Source of the DNA: JAOBAU01 sp034667465
GTDB lineage: Bacteria > Acidobacteriota > Thermoanaerobaculia > Gp7-AA8
Length of the DNA stretch: 64,000 nt
Direction: 5' to 3'
Assembly (NCBI GenBank): GCA_034667465.1
Contig: JAXDJV010000002.1
Coordinates: 62,001-126,000, forward strand
How positions within the stretch are numbered: the first letter of the stretch is position 1; every line of letters starts with the position of its first letter. A program made the translations under genes and the position numbers. Under the pieces are notes generated by a model. The model searched no databases. It was given only the letters and a program-made list of their open reading frames with translations, and had not been told where the DNA came from. Below are positions 23,120 to 34,206 of the stretch, one piece after another.

Positions 23120-25378
23120 CTACTCGCTCGGGCTCAGCACCCCGGTCGCGCGATCGACCTCCAGCGCGTAACGCATGATCACTCCCGCCACGATCGCGAT
23201 CTGCTGGCTCGCTTCGTTCCAGTCGCGCTGTTCGATCGCTTCGCGAACGCCGGGAATGGTCTTCACGCCGTAGCCGGTGTAGAAGCCGGGCGCGTAGATC
23301 TGATGCGCGAACCATGGACGGCGCGGCAGTCCTTCGCGCCGCGTGAGGAGTTGCTCGACGTGCATCAGCAGCTGATCGAGTGACTGTCGCTTCGCACCGA
23401 CGCTCGGCGAATCGGCAATCGCATTGCCGGCGACGGCGTCGTATGCCTTCGCACTCTTCTCCAGGTCGGCGACCGCGTTCTGCAGGGGCGCGAAGTTCAG
23501 GAACGGCACCGGCTCGTCCGCCTTCGGCGCGACGAACGGCTTCGTCGGATCGGCGGCGAGCTCCATCGTCTTGTCCGCCAGCTGTTTGTTTCGCTCCTCG
23601 GTGTCGGCGCGCATGGTCTCCGCCAGTTTGGTCAACTCGTTGACGTATCGCGACAGCGTCGACGTGAAGGTGGAGAACTCGAACGGCAGCACATCGGAGT
23701 TTGCGAGTCGCAGCACCAGCCGGCCGGTCGTCTTCGCCTGCGTGACGCCATAACGAAAGTCGGGATCGCCGAAGCGCGTGTAGTGATCGAACGAATCGTA
23801 GACGGAGTGATACGAGCCGCCGGACGATTCGCCGCTGTAGCCGATGTCGAGCCCGGCGACGCCGAGGTGCTGGAGGAAAGGCGTGTAATCAGAGCCGGAG
23901 CCGAGCGCATCGAGGCGAATCAGCTCAAGCTCGCGCTGCGTTTTGCGCTCTTCCGCATTCGTCGCGGCGAGCAGTTCGTGCGCTCGAAACCGCTGCAGCA
24001 CCGACACGTTCCGTTCCGGATCGTTGACGTCGCGTGCGACTTCGGTCACGAGCCGTTCGAGCGTGTGCGAACCGCCGGCGTCGAGAAAGCCGCGGCTGTT
24101 CGAATCGGAGTTGATATAGACGACGCCGTTGCGCCGCAGTTCATCGGCGTGCGTCTCCGCCCATTCGGTCGAGCCGAGGAGACCTTCTTCTTCGCCGTCC
24201 CACGCTGCGTAAATGATGGTGCGCTTCGGACGCGAGCCGCTCTTCGCCAGCTCGCCGATCGCGCGCGCTTCTTCGAGCTCCGCGACGAGACCGCTGATCG
24301 GATCGCTCGCGCCGTTCACCCACGCGTCGTAATGATTGCCGCGGATGATCCACTGATCGCGAAACTCGCTGCCGGCGAGACGCGCGATGACGTCGCGCGC
24401 CGTGACCATCTTCCAGTCGAACTCGAGCTTGAGATGGACGCGCGCCGGTCCGGGACCGACGTGATAGGTGATCGGCAGCGCGCCGCGCCAGTCGCTCGGC
24501 GCGATCGGACCACCGAGCTCGCGCAGCAGTGGCAGAGCGTCCGAATACGAGATCGGGAGTACCGGGATTTTCGTGATGACGTCGGCGTCTTTGCGCTCGA
24601 GCCGCTTCGCATCTTTCGTCGCGCCGATGCCGGGCGTGAGCGGATCGCCGGGATGGACCGGCATGTCCATCACCGAGCCGCGCTGCGCGCCGTTCTCGTT
24701 GCGAAATGCGCCTTTCGGATAGACGTCGCCCTGAAAGTAACCGTCGTCGCGCGGATCGGAGTAGATGATGCAGCCGATCGCGCCATGTTCGGCCGCGACC
24801 TTCGGCTTGATGCCGCGCCACGAACCGCCGTAGCGCGCGATGGCGATCTTCCCTTTCACGTCGACGCCGCGCCGCGCGAGCTCGTCGTAGTCCTTCGGGA
24901 TGCCGTAGTTGACGTAAACCAGCTCGCCGGTGACGTCGCCGTCGATCGAGTAAGCGTTGTAGATCGGAAGCTGTTCGCTCTGCTGACCGGACGTTGCATC
25001 TTCGGCGATGGCCGGCTCGGCGAGCTTCGCAACAAACTTCGAAGGACCGACGAGCTCGAGGAGGCGCGTGCGCGGCGTCGGAAACAGCACCTCGAACTCC
25101 TCGATCTTCGTGTCGTAACCCCAGCTGCGAAAGAGCGACGCGATGAACTCGGCGTTTGCTTTGTCGTATTCGGAGCCGAGGTGATGAGGACGAGCGGTGA
25201 GCCGCTTCATCCACTCGCGAAGGTTTTGCGGATTCAGCTTCGCGTCGAAATCACGCTCGAGCGCGCGCTGCTTTTGCGCGGTCGGCGCCGTGAATCCGAA
25301 GAGCGGCTTTTCGGCGGTGGTTTGTGCAAGGAGTGGGGCGGTGAGGAGGAGAAGAAGGGAGGCGAGTGCGCTGCGCAT
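23120..25378 (-). CDS. M28 family zinc metallopeptidase, glutamate carboxypeptidase II-like
   Basis: A 752-residue secreted protein with a signal peptide ending LLAQ. It has the three-part GCPII layout: protease-associated insert (about 130-300), catalytic core with zinc ligands H349 (RGNHYDAW), D359 (GASDP), the E396/E397 pair (WDGEEEGLLGS), an Asp in YINSDSNSRG and His in SYHSVYDSFDHY, then a helical dimerisation domain. Such enzymes remove C-terminal acidic residues from peptides; specificity here is unknown. The stop abuts the ftsB stop as TAGCTA. It probably supports peptide feeding. Confidence 0.92.
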   Translation of the reverse strand: MRSALASLLLLLTAPLLAQTTAEKPLFGFTAPTAQKQRALERDFDAKLNPQNLREWMKRLTARPHHLGSEYDKANAEFIASLFRSWGYDTKIEEFEVLFPTPRTRLLELVGPSKFVAKLAEPAIAEDATSGQQSEQLPIYNAYSIDGDVTGELVYVNYGIPKDYDELARRGVDVKGKIAIARYGGSWRGIKPKVAAEHGAIGCIIYSDPRDDGYFQGDVYPKGAFRNENGAQRGSVMDMPVHPGDPLTPGIGATKDAKRLERKDADVITKIPVLPISYSDALPLLRELGGPIAPSDWRGALPITYHVGPGPARVHLKLEFDWKMVTARDVIARLAGSEFRDQWIIRGNHYDAWVNGASDPISGLVAELEEARAIGELAKSGSRPKRTIIYAAWDGEEEGLLGSTEWAETHADELRRNGVVYINSDSNSRGFLDAGGSHTLERLVTEVARDVNDPERNVSVLQRFRAHELLAATNAEERKTQRELELIRLDALGSGSDYTPFLQHLGVAGLDIGYSGESSGGSYHSVYDSFDHYTRFGDPDFRYGVTQAKTTGRLVLRLANSDVLPFEFSTFTSTLSRYVNELTKLAETMRADTEERNKQLADKTMELAADPTKPFVAPKADEPVPFLNFAPLQNAVADLEKSAKAYDAVAGNAIADSPSVGAKRQSLDQLLMHVEQLLTRREGLPRRPWFAHQIYAPGFYTGYGVKTIPGVREAIEQRDWNEASQQIAIVAGVIMRYALEVDRATGVLSPSE

Positions 25379-25385
25379 GACGGTT

Positions 25386-25736
25386 TTACTCCTGGTGAAG
25401 TCGGCTGCGGTGGAGAAAGGCTACGACGACGCCGTTCGCGAGCAGGTCGGCCTCGTGTTCGGCGAGCGCTCTCACGCAGACGTGGAGCGACGATGCAGTG
25501 TCTGTATCGAAGATACGAAGAATTCCGGCGTGCCGGTGGCCGTGCGCAAGCGCGAGCGTCGCAAAATCCTGATCGCGTGTGACGAGCACGCGGCGCGATC
25601 GGAACGCGTACGCCATGATCGCGACGTCACCGGGATCTTCGCGCCATTCGGTGCCCGCGAAGACAACGTCGTGACCTGCCGCGGCAAGGCCCGACGCGAA
25701 CCTCTGCGAGAAGCAGTTATCGACCAGCAGCTTCAC
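25386..25736 (-). CDS. DUF5615 PIN-like toxin candidate
   Basis: The 116-residue protein begins MKLLVDNCFS, with an Asp like that of PIN-type nucleases. It carries a second acidic patch EWREDPGD, and VTRDQDFATLAL, the R-D-x-D-F motif characteristic of DUF5615/Mut7-like PIN proteins. The family is often the nuclease half of toxin-antitoxin pairs with DUF433 proteins. The start overlaps the upstream DUF433 gene by 20 bases, supporting co-translation. RNA cleavage is inferred from the family and not shown here. Confidence 0.8.
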   Translation of the reverse strand: MKLLVDNCFSQRFASGLAAAGHDVVFAGTEWREDPGDVAIMAYAFRSRRVLVTRDQDFATLALAHGHRHAGILRIFDTDTASSLHVCVRALAEHEADLLANGVVVAFLHRSRLHQE

Positions 25737-25977
25737 TCGCCGCCATCACCGGAGCGAAGAATTCGTTACCGACGACGGTCGCCGCGTACAACAGACACGC
25801 ACGTACATCATCGGCTTCAAGCCAGTCGTACTCCGCGATGAGCGATTCCGGCGTATCGCCCGCGGCAAGCATTTCAAGGACGTGCTGCACCGCCAAACGG
25901 TGCCCTCGAATGATCGCTTTTCCGCCGTAGGTCTCGGGGTTGTACGTGATCCGTTTGAGGAGTTCGTTGCGGTCCAT
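25717..25977 (-). CDS. DUF433 antitoxin candidate
   Basis: This 86-residue protein has the DUF433 core: an early ITYNPETYGGKAIIRGHRL segment that usually forms part of a DNA-binding fold, followed by a VQHVLEMLAAGDTPESLIAEY helix-turn-helix-like region. DUF433 proteins are commonly the antitoxin or regulator encoded before a DUF5615 toxin, as here. The order antitoxin-toxin and the 20-base overlap are typical. The start has TAAGAT 6 bases upstream and no good ribosome site. It is divergent from asnB and may autoregulate from the shared region. Confidence 0.8.
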   Translation of the reverse strand: MDRNELLKRITYNPETYGGKAIIRGHRLAVQHVLEMLAAGDTPESLIAEYDWLEADDVRACLLYAATVVGNEFFAPVMAASEAAGR

Positions 25978-25983
25978 CCCAAA

Positions 25984-25989
25984 ATCTTA
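25984..25989 (-). promoter_or_regulatory. Candidate leaderless -10 (TAAGAT) for the DUF433/DUF5615 pair
   Basis: TAAGAT on the minus strand ends 6 bases before the ATG at 25977. It is separated by only six bases from the opposing asnB -10 element. Confidence 0.3.
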
Positions 25990-25995
25990 CCTCGG

Positions 25996-26001
25996 TATAC
26001 T
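25996..26001 (+). promoter_or_regulatory. Candidate leaderless -10 (TATACT) for asnB
   Basis: TATACT ends 8 bases before the asnB ATG, with CGCCGCCG between and no Shine-Dalgarno sequence. The start codon must be followed directly by the catalytic Cys codon, so the start itself is certain and the leader must be very short if this element is used. Confidence 0.5.
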
Positions 26002-26009
26002 CGCCGCCG

Positions 26010-27821
26010 ATGTGCGGCATCAACGGCATTTACGCGTACCGCGACTCCGCGCCGTCCGTCGATCGCGAGGAGCTCGTCGCTACGCGGGAGTGCATGCATT
26101 CGCGCGGTCCCGACGCGGGCGACGCGTGGATCGGCGCGGACGGGCGGGTGGGACTCGGCCATCGCCGTCTCGCCATCATCGACCTTTCACCTGGCGGCGC
26201 ACAGCCGATGCGGCGCGGCGAGCTCGTCATCTCGTTCAATGGCGAGATCTACAACTATCGCGAGCTGCGCGGCGGACTCGAAGCGCGCGGGAAGACGTTC
26301 GTGTCACAGTCGGACACTGAAGTGCTCCTCGCGCTATACGAAGAAAAGCAGGAGCGGATGTTCGGCGAGTTGCGCGGAATGTTCGCGATCGCGTTGTGGG
26401 ATGGCGCGCGGCGGCGGATGGTGCTCGCGCGCGATCCGTACGGAATCAAGCCGCTCTACTACGCCGACGATGGCGCGACGGTTCGCGTCGCGTCGCAGGT
26501 TCGCGCACTCATCGCAGGCGGACGAGTATCGAAAGCGTTCGATCCCGCCGGCGCTGCCGGATTCTTTCTCCGCGGCACCGTGCCGGAGCCATTCACCATG
26601 TATCGCGCCGTCCGCGCGCTGCCGGCCGGCTCGTATTCACTCGTCGACAAAAACGGCGTCGCGGAACCGGTCAACTACTTTTCGATCGCGGCAACATTAC
26701 GCGACGCGGTCGATGCGCAAGTCAGCTTCACCGAACAACAGCGTCAGGAGCTGGTACACGAAGCGGTGCTCGAATCGGTGCGCTATCACATGGTCGCCGA
26801 CGTTCCTGTCGGCGCATTTCTCTCCGCCGGCATCGACTCCACGGCAGTCGTCGCGCTGGCGCGAGAAACCGGCGCGACCGATCTACAGACGATGACGCTT
26901 CGCTTCGAGGAGTATCGCGGCCGCGACAACGACGAAGCGCCGCTGGCCGCACTCGTCGCGCAGCAATACGGCGTCCGGCACACGATTCGCGATCTGACGC
27001 GCGCCGACTTTCGCGCTGAGCTGCCGCGCATTTTCGCGGCGATGGATCAGCCGACCGTCGACGGTCTCAACAGCTACTTCATCAGCAAAGCGGCGGCCGA
27101 GCTCGGACTGAAGGTGGCGATGTCGGGCGCCGGCGGCGACGAGCTGTTCGGCGGCTACACCTCGTTCCGCGACATCCCGCGCTGGATGCCGGTCACGTCG
27201 CTGCTCGCGCGCGTCCCCGGACTCGGCGACGGCGTGCATCGACTGAACGCCGCGCTCGCAAAGCGCAGCCGTCACATCAGTCCGAAGATGGGCGAGATCG
27301 TCCGCTACGGCCGCAGCTACGCCGGCGCGTATCTCGTCAAGCGCGGACGCTTTCTCACCGCCGAGCTCCCGTCCGTGCTCGGCGAAGAGATCGCGCGCGA
27401 AGGGCTGGCGCGTCTCGACATGCTCGGCGTCATCGAGCGCGCCGTCACTCCCGATCCCGGCAACGCATACGCGCGCGTCGCGGCGCTCGAATCATCGCTC
27501 TATCTGCGCAATCAGCTGCTGCGCGACATGGACTGGGCGAGCATGGCGCATTCGCTCGAAGTGCGCGTGCCGCTCGTCGACGCGCATCTGCTGCGCAAGC
27601 TCGCACCGGCGCTCGTCACGCGGCGCGAGCGCGGCAAGCAACTCCTCGCGAATGCGCCGCGCCCGCCGCTGCCGGCCGAAGTCCGGCAGCGCCGCAAGAC
27701 AGGATTCACGCTGCCAATTCGCGAGTGGCTGAAAGACGAAGGACGCGTCGAGTTCGGCAAACGCAGCTGGGCGCGCCGCGTGTACGAAGAGATGTTCGCC
27801 GCCGCGCGCGGCAGCTGGTAA
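26010..27821 (+). CDS. asnB: Asparagine synthase, glutamine-hydrolysing
   Basis: The 603-residue enzyme starts MCGINGIY, placing the class II amidotransferase nucleophile Cys at residue 2 after Met removal. RGPDAGD, GHRRLAIIDLS and SFNGEIYNY line the glutaminase site. The synthetase half has the PP-loop AFLSAGIDST (about 271-280; Ala where many have Gly) and MSGAGGDELFGGY. It uses ATP and glutamine to amidate aspartate or, in envelope loci, other acceptors. It stands alone here, so plain asparagine synthesis is assumed. The C-terminus RRKTGFTLPIREWL is typical. Confidence 0.93.
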   Translation: MCGINGIYAYRDSAPSVDREELVATRECMHSRGPDAGDAWIGADGRVGLGHRRLAIIDLSPGGAQPMRRGELVISFNGEIYNYRELRGGLEARGKTFVSQSDTEVLLALYEEKQERMFGELRGMFAIALWDGARRRMVLARDPYGIKPLYYADDGATVRVASQVRALIAGGRVSKAFDPAGAAGFFLRGTVPEPFTMYRAVRALPAGSYSLVDKNGVAEPVNYFSIAATLRDAVDAQVSFTEQQRQELVHEAVLESVRYHMVADVPVGAFLSAGIDSTAVVALARETGATDLQTMTLRFEEYRGRDNDEAPLAALVAQQYGVRHTIRDLTRADFRAELPRIFAAMDQPTVDGLNSYFISKAAAELGLKVAMSGAGGDELFGGYTSFRDIPRWMPVTSLLARVPGLGDGVHRLNAALAKRSRHISPKMGEIVRYGRSYAGAYLVKRGRFLTAELPSVLGEEIAREGLARLDMLGVIERAVTPDPGNAYARVAALESSLYLRNQLLRDMDWASMAHSLEVRVPLVDAHLLRKLAPALVTRRERGKQLLANAPRPPLPAEVRQRRKTGFTLPIREWLKDEGRVEFGKRSWARRVYEEMFAAARGSW

Positions 27822-27826
27822 TCGCG

Positions 27827-28243
27827 TCAATCGACGCGCAGCGTCCGCGACATTCCCTTTCCTTTGTGACCATCCACCGGACAGTAGATCGTGTAAGTCC
27901 CGGGCGTCAGCGCAACCGTGATCTGGCCCGTGTCGCCGCGCTCGAGCGGCTCGGTCATTCCGATATCGAGACCGTTTCCTTCGATCTTGAAACTGTGCGC
28001 TTCCTTGCCGTGATTGATGATCGAGAAGGTTCTCTTTCCGGCCTGAACGCTGTCCTGCATTCGGATCTCGTACTCGAGGAGATCGACGGCGATCACCGAT
28101 GACGCCGCGGCGGCATTGGCGGTTCCGCTGGTCGCCGTTACCGTCGACGGCTTCGGTCCGGACTGTGATACGTCTTTCACCTCGCCGCCGGGACAAGCAG
28201 CGAAGAGCAACACCGCGGCGAACGTCATCAGCAGCTTCGGCAT
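27827..28243 (-). CDS. Cupredoxin-like lipoprotein
   Basis: The 138-residue product starts at ATG 28243 after AAGGAGAT and has a lipobox LLFAAC, so it should be anchored in a membrane as a lipoprotein. After a Ser/Thr/Ala linker the last 90 residues form a cupredoxin domain. It has a His in EAHSFKIEG and the C-terminal loop YCPVDGHKGKGM, giving the Cys-His-Met set of a type I copper site. It probably carries electrons in the periplasm. There is no oxidase or reductase next to it, so the partner is unknown. Confidence 0.78.
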   Translation of the reverse strand: MPKLLMTFAAVLLFAACPGGEVKDVSQSGPKPSTVTATSGTANAAAASSVIAVDLLEYEIRMQDSVQAGKRTFSIINHGKEAHSFKIEGNGLDIGMTEPLERGDTGQITVALTPGTYTIYCPVDGHKGKGMSRTLRVD

Positions 28244-28262
28244 CGGGATCTCCTTAGTCGCG

Positions 28263-28297
28263 AATTCATCATTCCTCATTCAGCATTCATCATTCAA
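28263..28297. repeat. Heptamer repeat, single arm, copy A4
   Basis: ATTCATC-ATTCCTC-ATTCAGC-ATTCATC-ATTCAAT, the right arm of the A3 type without a matching left arm. It lies in the divergent region between the cupredoxin gene and the glycosyltransferase gene. It may be a degenerate or half copy. Confidence 0.7.
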
Positions 28298-28301
28298 TCA
28301 A

Positions 28302-29786
28302 ATGCCCCGCAAATCCGCCGCGCTCGTCGCCCTGCTGATCCTCTTCGCCTGCGCGCGAATGGCGACGACCTTCCGCGTCTTCTCCGCAACCAACGACGAA
28401 GCGACGCACGTCGGCGGCGGGCTGGAACTGCTCGGCGAGCATCAATACAAACTGCAGCCCGAAAATCCGCCGCTCGCTCGACTCGTTTTCGCGGCGCTGC
28501 CGTGGCTCGGCGGCATGCGATTCAATCCGCACGGCGACTTCACGCAGCAGATCCACAGCGTCTTCTACGATCACGGCACGTACGAACGAAACGTCGTCCT
28601 CGCACGCATCGGCACGCTGCTCTTCTTCATCATCGCCGCCGCAGCGCTCGCAATGTGGACGTATCGCGAGCTCGGCGCTCTCGCCTCCATCATCGCCACC
28701 CTTCTCTTCACCACCCAGCCGATCGTCCTCGGCTACTCCGCGCTGGCGACACACGACGGCGCCGCGACCGCCGGCGTAGCTGTCTCACTGCTCGCAATGT
28801 CGTACTGGCTCGAACGACGTACACCCGCGCGCGCCGCGCTGCTCGGCGCCGCGTTCGGCTTCAGCGTCCTTTGCAAATTCACCTGCCTGGCGTATGTGCC
28901 GCTCGCCTCCGGAGCGATTTACATGATTCGTGTCGCGCGAGACAGCGCGCTGCGACGTACGCTCATCCGCGAGCTCGCAGGCGTCGTCGTCATCGTTGCG
29001 TTCGTCGCGGCGCTCGTCGTCTGGATCGGTTACGGATTCACGGTCAGCACGTTCTTCGGCGGACTCGCGAGCATCATCCGCGTCAACAACGCCGGCTTCA
29101 TCTCGTGGGCGTTCGGCGAACTGTCGATGAAAGGGTGGTGGTGGTATTTCCCGATCGCCGTGCTGCTGAAGACGACGCTTGCGCTGTTACTTCTCCTCGC
29201 GATCGGCCCGTTTTTTCTGCGCGAGCAGCTCGCGTGGCGCGCCGCCGAAGGCGCCGCGGCAGCGCTGGCGATTCTGGCGATGGCGACGCGCAGCACGCTC
29301 GACATCGGCGTTCGCTACGTCCTGCCGCTCTACGTTCCGCTGACGTTCGCCGCAGCCGCGTGCGCAATCGCGATGCTGCGCGATTCACGTCGCGTCACAC
29401 GCGCGGTCGCGGTGTCGCTCATCGCGATCCAGTTCATCGTCTCGGCGATCGCGCATCCCGATTACTTCCCGTTCTTCAACATCCTCGGCGGACGCGAGCC
29501 GTCGCGCTATCTCATCGACAGCAACGTCGACTGGGGACAGGACATCCTCCGATTGCGAAGCGCCGTTCGCGAGCTGCACGTTGAACGCCTCGGCGTCTCG
29601 CTGATGGGACCGGCCGATCTCGACGCGCTCGGATTTCCGCCGCACTTCTCCGCCGATTCGGGTCAGCCGTCGACCGGCTGGTTCGCCATCAGCGAGCATT
29701 CACTGCGGATGTTCGGCTGGAGCTGGCTGGAAGGAAAACCGTATCGGCGGATCGGACGCTCGATACGGCTCTATTACGTTCGCTGA
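28302..29786 (+). CDS. GT39/ArnT-like membrane glycosyltransferase
   Basis: The 494-residue protein has about ten membrane helices. The first external loop carries ATNDEATHVGGGLELLG and LQPENPPLARL, the acidic and H/P-rich loop of dolichyl- or undecaprenyl-phosphate-sugar transferases; the Asp-Glu pair is the likely catalytic site. The C-terminal region contains NVDWGQDI, common in this bacterial subgroup. Such enzymes move a sugar from a lipid carrier to protein or lipid on the outer face of the inner membrane. Donor and acceptor are unknown. The ATG at 28302 directly follows the heptamer repeat and no clear ribosome site precedes it. Confidence 0.75.
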   Translation: MPRKSAALVALLILFACARMATTFRVFSATNDEATHVGGGLELLGEHQYKLQPENPPLARLVFAALPWLGGMRFNPHGDFTQQIHSVFYDHGTYERNVVLARIGTLLFFIIAAAALAMWTYRELGALASIIATLLFTTQPIVLGYSALATHDGAATAGVAVSLLAMSYWLERRTPARAALLGAAFGFSVLCKFTCLAYVPLASGAIYMIRVARDSALRRTLIRELAGVVVIVAFVAALVVWIGYGFTVSTFFGGLASIIRVNNAGFISWAFGELSMKGWWWYFPIAVLLKTTLALLLLLAIGPFFLREQLAWRAAEGAAAALAILAMATRSTLDIGVRYVLPLYVPLTFAAAACAIAMLRDSRRVTRAVAVSLIAIQFIVSAIAHPDYFPFFNILGGREPSRYLIDSNVDWGQDILRLRSAVRELHVERLGVSLMGPADLDALGFPPHFSADSGQPSTGWFAISEHSLRMFGWSWLEGKPYRRIGRSIRLYYVR

Positions 29787-32411
<2,625 letters not shown>

Positions 32412-32426
32412 AGAGTTACCTCACAT

Positions 32427-32443
32427 TGAGTCCCATAGACTCA
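32427..32443. promoter_or_regulatory. Perfect inverted repeat in the clpB leader region
   Basis: TGAGTC-CCATA-GACTCA is a perfect 6-5-6 palindrome 16 bases upstream of the clpB start. It could be an operator or a small RNA hairpin next to the ribosome site. No CIRCE element and no clear sigma-32 promoter is visible. Confidence 0.4.
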
Positions 32444-32528
32444 GATCACTAAACCGGCAATATTTACTCGACATTCCAGCCTGCAAGAAGGGGGCGCGCG
32501 ATGGCACGATTACTGTAAATAACCAAAC

Positions 32529-33251
32529 ATGCCAAGCCCTCGGATTGCAGCCGCCGCGATCGTCGCCAGCTGCCTTTTCTCCCCCATCGCCTTCGCCCAA
32601 AGCCGCCACAAAGTCGTTAATCTCGCTCCGACCAACCACGACATCCCGCACGCCGCGATTGCTGCCGCACCGCTTGGCGCATGGCGTATCAACGTCTGGG
32701 AAGACATCGTCGAAAACAGCACGCTCACCGAAACGTCGTCCGGGCAGCGGATGGCGACGAGAACGAACGCGTACTACGGCAGCGCGACCTTCAACACGGT
32801 GCTGCAGGGACCGATCAATCTCGACGCTGTGAAGATGAGCTACACCGAGACGACCGACGACACCACGATCATCGAGCTCACCGACGTGCCGCTGCACTTC
32901 TCGCCGACGGAGACAGATCATCGCTGCGTCTACGGACCGGCCGGCGCCGTGACGATGCTGATCTGCAGCAAACCGGAAGCAGGCGTGACGACGATGACGA
33001 TCACGCGCCAGTCGCAGGACGTCGCGTATCACGCCGAGGAAACGGGGAAGGCGAACGTCGACACGCACGAAGTCAGCGGCCCGCAGATCCGCCTCGGCGC
33101 CACGGCATCGGTGAACGTCACGCTTCACGCGGGCGATGCGGTGCTCACCGCGCAGTCATCGATGACGCTCGTGTCGGTCGCGCGCGACGTCGACGAACCG
33201 CAGAACCGGATTCACGGCGTATCAAAGAGCGCGTTTGCCACGGCCGACTAA
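32529..33251 (+). CDS. Secreted hypothetical protein
   Basis: A 240-residue protein with a clear signal peptide (AAAAIVASCLFSPIAFAQ, cleavage near residue 24). I do not recognise the family. The mature part is rich in Thr and beta-forming residues, with two Cys (HRCVYGP and MLICSKPE, about 136 and 148) that may form a disulfide, and a C-terminal strand region VNVTLHAGDAVLTAQSSMTL. It looks like an extracellular or periplasmic beta-sandwich. It lies in the divergent region from clpB and 40 bases before the fumarase genes, with no overlap to suggest a shared role. Confidence 0.6.
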   Translation: MPSPRIAAAAIVASCLFSPIAFAQSRHKVVNLAPTNHDIPHAAIAAAPLGAWRINVWEDIVENSTLTETSSGQRMATRTNAYYGSATFNTVLQGPINLDAVKMSYTETTDDTTIIELTDVPLHFSPTETDHRCVYGPAGAVTMLICSKPEAGVTTMTITRQSQDVAYHAEETGKANVDTHEVSGPQIRLGATASVNVTLHAGDAVLTAQSSMTLVSVARDVDEPQNRIHGVSKSAFATAD

Positions 33252-33291
33252 CGCCGCTCCCTCTTGATACACTCGCGCTTCGGAGAACCGC

Positions 33292-34206
33292 ATGACTGCA
33301 ACTGCCCCGATTCGCGATGCTGCCCCTGAAAGCGCACTCTTTGAAACGATCCTCGAGCTGATCCGCCGCACGTCGACGCAGCTGCCGGACGACGTCGTTC
33401 GCGCCGTCACCGCCGCGCGCGGCCAGGAAGTGGAAGGCTCGAACGCCGACGTCGCGCTGAACGTCATCGGCTGCAACATCGGCCTCGCCAAAGAAAGCTC
33501 GCTCCCTCTTTGCCAGGACACCGGCACGATCCTCTTCTACATTCACACGCCGGTCGGCTACGACCAGCTGACGCTCGAAGAGATCGCCGTCGATGCCGTC
33601 CGCGCCGCGACGAAAAAAGGCTACCTGCGACAGAACAGCGTCGACAGCATCACCGGCAAAAACACCGGCGACAACACCGGTCCCGGCTCGCCGGTCTTTC
33701 ACTTTCATCAGTGGCGCGAGCCGCACGTCGAGATCAAGCTGATGCTCAAAGGCGGCGGCTGCGAAAACATGAACGCGCAGTATTCGCTCCCGCACCCCGA
33801 CTTCGGCGGACGCGATCTCAAAGGCGTCGAGAACGCCATTCTCGATTGCATCCTTCAGGCGCAGGGCCAGGGCTGCGGCCCCGGCATCCTCGGCGTCTGC
33901 ATCGGCGGCGATCGCGGCACCGGCTACATGTTCGCGAAGGAACAACTCCTCCGCACGCTCGACGACACGAATGAAGATGAAGTGCTCGCCGCGCTCGAAG
34001 CGCGCGTCGTCGACAAGGCCAACCAGAGCGGCATCGGCCCGATGGGATTCGGCGGAAAGACAACGCTCCTCGCGTGCAAGATCGGAACGCAAAATCGATT
34101 GCCGGCGAGCTTCTTCGTAAGCGTCGCGTATATGTGCTGGGCGTATCGGCGACGCGGCGTCGAGATTAATGCGGGATCGGGAATGGCGACGGAGTGGCTG
34201 TATTAA
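33292..34206 (+). CDS. Class I fumarate hydratase, alpha subunit
   Basis: The 304-residue protein corresponds to the N-terminal half of iron-sulfur fumarases (also TtdA of tartrate dehydratase). Cys ligands for the 4Fe-4S cluster are in LPLCQDTGT, KGGGCENM and GPGILGVCIGGD. NTGDNTGPGSPVFHFHQW is the substrate loop. CGGAGAACC gives a good ribosome site. The beta subunit is 550 bases downstream, after an unrelated gene. The pair most likely hydrates fumarate to malate in the TCA cycle; tartrate dehydration cannot be excluded by sequence. Confidence 0.9.
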   Translation: MTATAPIRDAAPESALFETILELIRRTSTQLPDDVVRAVTAARGQEVEGSNADVALNVIGCNIGLAKESSLPLCQDTGTILFYIHTPVGYDQLTLEEIAVDAVRAATKKGYLRQNSVDSITGKNTGDNTGPGSPVFHFHQWREPHVEIKLMLKGGGCENMNAQYSLPHPDFGGRDLKGVENAILDCILQAQGQGCGPGILGVCIGGDRGTGYMFAKEQLLRTLDDTNEDEVLAALEARVVDKANQSGIGPMGFGGKTTLLACKIGTQNRLPASFFVSVAYMCWAYRRRGVEINAGSGMATEWLY

